Assembly (NCBI RefSeq): GCF_011075055.1
Contig: NC_058153.1
Location: forward strand, 12,586,001-12,650,000
Direction: 5' to 3'
Source of the DNA: Mangifera indica
Lineage: Eukaryota; Streptophyta; Magnoliopsida; Sapindales; Anacardiaceae
DNA length: 64,000 bases
Of this stretch, positions 62,950 to 64,000 are shown piece by piece. Position numbers and translations under genes: made by a program. The notes beneath the pieces were generated by a model. The model was not told the origin of the DNA, searched no databases, and saw nothing but the letters and a program-made list of their open reading frames with translations. How positions within the stretch are numbered: position 1 is the first letter of the stretch; each line of letters starts with the position of its first letter.

Positions 62950-64000
62950 CCATTTCCAGACGAAGAATATCTACCTCCGAAGATTTCTACACCAAAAAGT
63001 TCAATAGCATTGTGCTCGAGACCAAGCGCCTCATTTTCATCCTCATCAACATGACTGTTTGATTCAAGGATCTAATCTATTTCTACGTCAACATGATGGC
63101 CAAACATCTGCATTAAAGTGTCACAACGATTGACCTTGTTTACATCAAATATTTGGAACATCTTAGTCACCTGAGTCTTCTCTACGTATTTGTATGAATA
63201 GAAAGCAATAATATCATTGGTCTTCAATTGGTTTTCCTTCACAAACCATTTCCAACCCCTTGTGAAAACAAAGCTCTAACTGCTTTTCCAATAGCAATAC
63301 CGAAATTTCCATAGCCTTATCAACCTATTATAGAAAACTGGATACACATTTTCCTTATTAGTAAAAATATGCTCTTCTTCACTTTCAAAAAGGCATTGGA
63401 AGTACTTAACAACGCACTTTTTTGGGATGACAAATATATTAAACTTAACCATATCACTTGGTGTTAGCTCCTTTTGGTAACAACGCACTTTTTTGGGATG
63501 ACAAGTATATTAAACTTACCCATATCACTTGCTGTTAGCTCCTTCTGGAATAGTTGCTGACACATAAGCCATCCATTGCCATAAGCCTTCATTAGACTGA
63601 AACCAACATTTCTTGGCACATATTTGGAACAATTTTTCAAGAAATATGCAAATTTTGATTCATTGGGACCGTTCATAATCATGTTTAGCACCACTTCAAT
63701 ACTAGAATGGCTTTAAAAATTGGATTCTTTAATAGTTATATTTGTCCAAGCATAATTTCTGTGGAAGCCTGCACTATGAAACCTGATTGATGCACTATCA
63801 TAAGTCATAGTTGCTTCCTTCTCGGTTTTGAAGGTACCAAGCTATACATAGCTGTCGGCATATATTTGGGCACCCCAATGCCCATTTTGTTGTGGTGCAA
63901 CACTCTGAATTTTACGTGGGAGGCAATACTCACATGCCTTATATGCTTGCTCGTAGGATCGATACTATTGCTAGTTGAATCCGATTACTCTGCAATCACA
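62950..64000 (-). pseudogene. RAV-type (AP2 + B3) transcription factor pseudogene, cut by the window edge
   Basis: Reading the minus strand from 64000, the AP2 remnant (NGHWGAQIYADSYV then LGTFKTEKEA, about 63912-63720) is followed by the B3 domain (LFQKELTASDMGKFNILVIP, about 63560 onward; LIRLWKFRYCYWKSS then SFVFTRGW; VKENQLKTNDIIAFY) and, near 62985, ELFGVEIFG, a worn form of the R/KLFGV repression motif that ends many RAV proteins. It is broken: stops at 63842-63844, 63713-63715 and 63276-63278 (the last a Gln-to-stop), and a 71-base tandem duplication in B3 (63408-63549) that shifts the frame. RAV genes are usually intronless, and this copy shows no introns. Orientation is opposite to the other genes. 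The AP2 start lies beyond the window. Confidence 0.85.
63408..63549 (-). repeat. 71-base tandem duplication inside the B3 remnant
   Basis: 'aacaacgcacttttttgggatgacaa' starts at 63408 and again at 63479, and the units match with a handful of changes across 71 bases. Since 71 is not a multiple of three, the duplication alone breaks the B3 reading frame. Confidence 0.88.

Noticed and set aside
1..64000. CRISPR arrays, bacterial defence systems, tRNA or rRNA genes
   Set aside because: No regularly spaced repeats with unique spacers, no cloverleaf with both intact boxes and no rRNA blocks were seen. The sequence is plant nuclear DNA.

Overview
The window looks like nuclear DNA of a flowering plant, most likely a eudicot. 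It is AT-rich, its genes carry GT-AG introns, its intergenic DNA is full of decayed transposable elements, and the gene set (class II formin with PTEN-like domain, reticulon-like B protein, CPL4-type phosphatase, intronless CIPK6, RAV-type remnant) is plant-specific. Species cannot be named from this sequence. All assignments rest on reading translated exons against remembered families; no search was run.

Layout. (1) 1-11426: a class II formin on +, entering the window inside an upstream intron; 16 coding exons are visible. A miniature LTR element (TRIM) sits in its first visible intron, and a 33-base C homopolymer plus a possible solo LTR sit in a later intron. (2) 15345-19189: a reticulon-like B gene of nine exons with a TATA box, two upstream ORFs and a one-base frameshift in exon 1. 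Its last two exons were duplicated downstream and are now a pseudogene (19825-20781). (3) 21207-22792: two palindromic fold-back elements back to back. (4) About 22983-28860: a complete FCP1-like RNA polymerase II CTD phosphatase (CPL4 type) with a non-coding first exon. (5) 29668-49725: a gene-poor, roughly 10-kb tandem segmental duplication, each copy containing two direct copies of a smaller module; one copy received a Mutator-type fold-back element after the duplication. (6) 49726-55300: AT-rich intergenic DNA with no recognisable gene. (7) 55313-57015: CIPK6, single exon, with a G-box/ABRE and two overlapping upstream ORFs. (8) 57016-62950: intergenic, with another fold-back element. (9) 62950-64000 on -: a broken RAV-type (AP2 + B3) transcription factor.

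The genes are not an operon and share no pathway. Roles known for the families are actin nucleation (formin), ER membrane shaping (reticulon), dephosphorylation of the polymerase II tail (CPL4) and calcium/CBL signalling (CIPK6). The structurally informative part is the repeat history: nested duplications, fold-back elements with 9-bp target duplications, and two gene-derived pseudogenes. I saw no convincing wholly new system. The items most worth checking are the reticulon frameshift, the layered 10-kb duplication, the intronic TRIM and the CIPK6 leader.
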